DNA from: Nitrospirota bacterium
GTDB lineage: Bacteria > Nitrospirota > CAKKRA01 > 9FT-COMBO-42-15
Direction of reading: 5' to 3'
DNA: 6,003 bases
Assembly (NCBI GenBank): GCA_016214425.1
Contig: JACRON010000062.1
Span: 1 to 6,003, forward strand
This document shows, piece by piece, positions 5,801-6,003 of the stretch. How positions within the stretch are numbered: position 1 is the stretch's first letter; every line of letters begins with the position of its first letter. The position numbers and the translations under genes were made by a program. The notes under the pieces were generated by a model. The model did no database searches. It saw nothing but the letters and a program-made list of their open reading frames with translations, and was not told the origin of the DNA.

Positions 5801-6003
5801 AAATGCAAAATTTAAAATGCAAAATGAAAAATTATGGAACAATACTTTTTATTATCTCCTTGATACTTACTTTTTGTTGCTTATTGTCTGCTGATATTTT
5901 TGCTGCTGACAAATGGCCTGGTGTTGATGAGTCAGTGGTGGAGAAATATGCAAAGGAGCATGGCAGGGAGGCAAGGGAGCCGCTTATCAATACTGATCAG
6001 GGC
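5797..6003 (+). CDS. CbiN-like small membrane protein of the cobalt transporter (3' end outside window)
   Basis: The ATG at 5797 shares ATGA with the cbiM stop and has AGAGGAGG (5785-5792) 4 bases upstream, so it is translated by coupling. 69 codons are visible. A hydrophobic segment (about residues 14-31, GTILFIISLILTFCCLL), ending near FAA, looks like a signal peptide or first membrane helix. An extracytoplasmic stretch follows: DKWPGVDESVVEKYAKEHGR, then REPLINTDQG. This composition, and the place right after cbiM, match the small CbiN or CbiN-like partner that has short helices and aids metal loading. Another membrane helix would be expected past the window end. The first 12 residues (MKMQNLKCKMKN) are encoded by an A-rich repeat. 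ATG 5824 is an alternative start but has no ribosome site. Confidence 0.75.
   Translation, partial: MKMQNLKCKMKNYGTILFIISLILTFCCLLSADIFAADKWPGVDESVVEKYAKEHGREAREPLINTDQG
5799..5837 (+). repeat. A-rich TGCAAAAT-type repeat at the start of the cbiN-like gene
   Basis: AAAATGCAAAATTTAAAATG (5800-5819) continues as CAAAATGAAAAATTATGG, with AAAATGCAAAAT occurring in two near copies. I recognise this tandem-like string as a dispersed repeat in some environmental bacterial genomes, often next to genes. Here it is translated as the N-terminus of the cbiN-like protein. Confidence 0.5.

Noticed and set aside
1..6003. CRISPR array, tRNA, rRNA or insertion sequence
   Set aside because: No regularly spaced direct repeats, no clover-leaf or rRNA-like sequence, and no transposase were seen on either strand.

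Overview
This 6 kb window looks like a chromosomal segment from an anaerobic or metal-respiring bacterium with c-type cytochromes. Nitrospirota (Thermodesulfovibrionia-like) or Desulfobacterota are my best guesses. The reasons are a secreted multiheme cytochrome c, a B12-controlled cobalt transporter of CbiM type, B12-type radical SAM proteins, and two short repeat types that I associate with such genomes. The taxonomy is inference only.

Layout: (1) 1-783 (+) is the 3' part of a radical SAM protein, probably of the B12-binding class. (2) 790-1902 (-) is a radical SAM/SPASM protein, and 1883-2896 (-) is a family 2 glycosyltransferase with C-terminal membrane helices. These two overlap and form one minus-strand operon that converges on gene 1 with a 6-base gap. 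(3) About 65 bases at 2897-2961 hold back-to-back promoters and separate the glycosyltransferase from a small 89-residue plus-strand protein (2962-3231). (4) A leader region (3232-3418) carries an inverted repeat and a 15-codon mini-ORF. It is followed by a five-heme cytochrome c gene (3419-4681) interrupted by one in-frame TGA at 4301-4303. (5) 4682-5032 contains a cobalamin riboswitch (4811-5005). It precedes cbiM (5033-5800) and a translationally coupled cbiN-like gene that runs off the window end.

The most interesting observation is the cytochrome. The reading frame continues cleanly for 125 codons past the TGA, in the same frame and with family-like sequence. The TGA sits directly after an AGHRTPDG motif, and a hairpin with a GGU-containing apical loop lies just downstream, where bacterial SECIS elements lie. 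TGA is used as a normal stop for cbiM, so the code is not globally changed. The gene is therefore a candidate selenocysteine-containing multiheme cytochrome (Sec295 of 420 residues). A nonsense mutation is the main alternative.

Two repeat insertions alter proteins. A GC-rich palindromic repeat is read in frame within the radical SAM/SPASM enzyme just after its iron-sulfur cysteine motif. An A-rich TGCAAAAT-type repeat forms the first codons of the cbiN-like gene.
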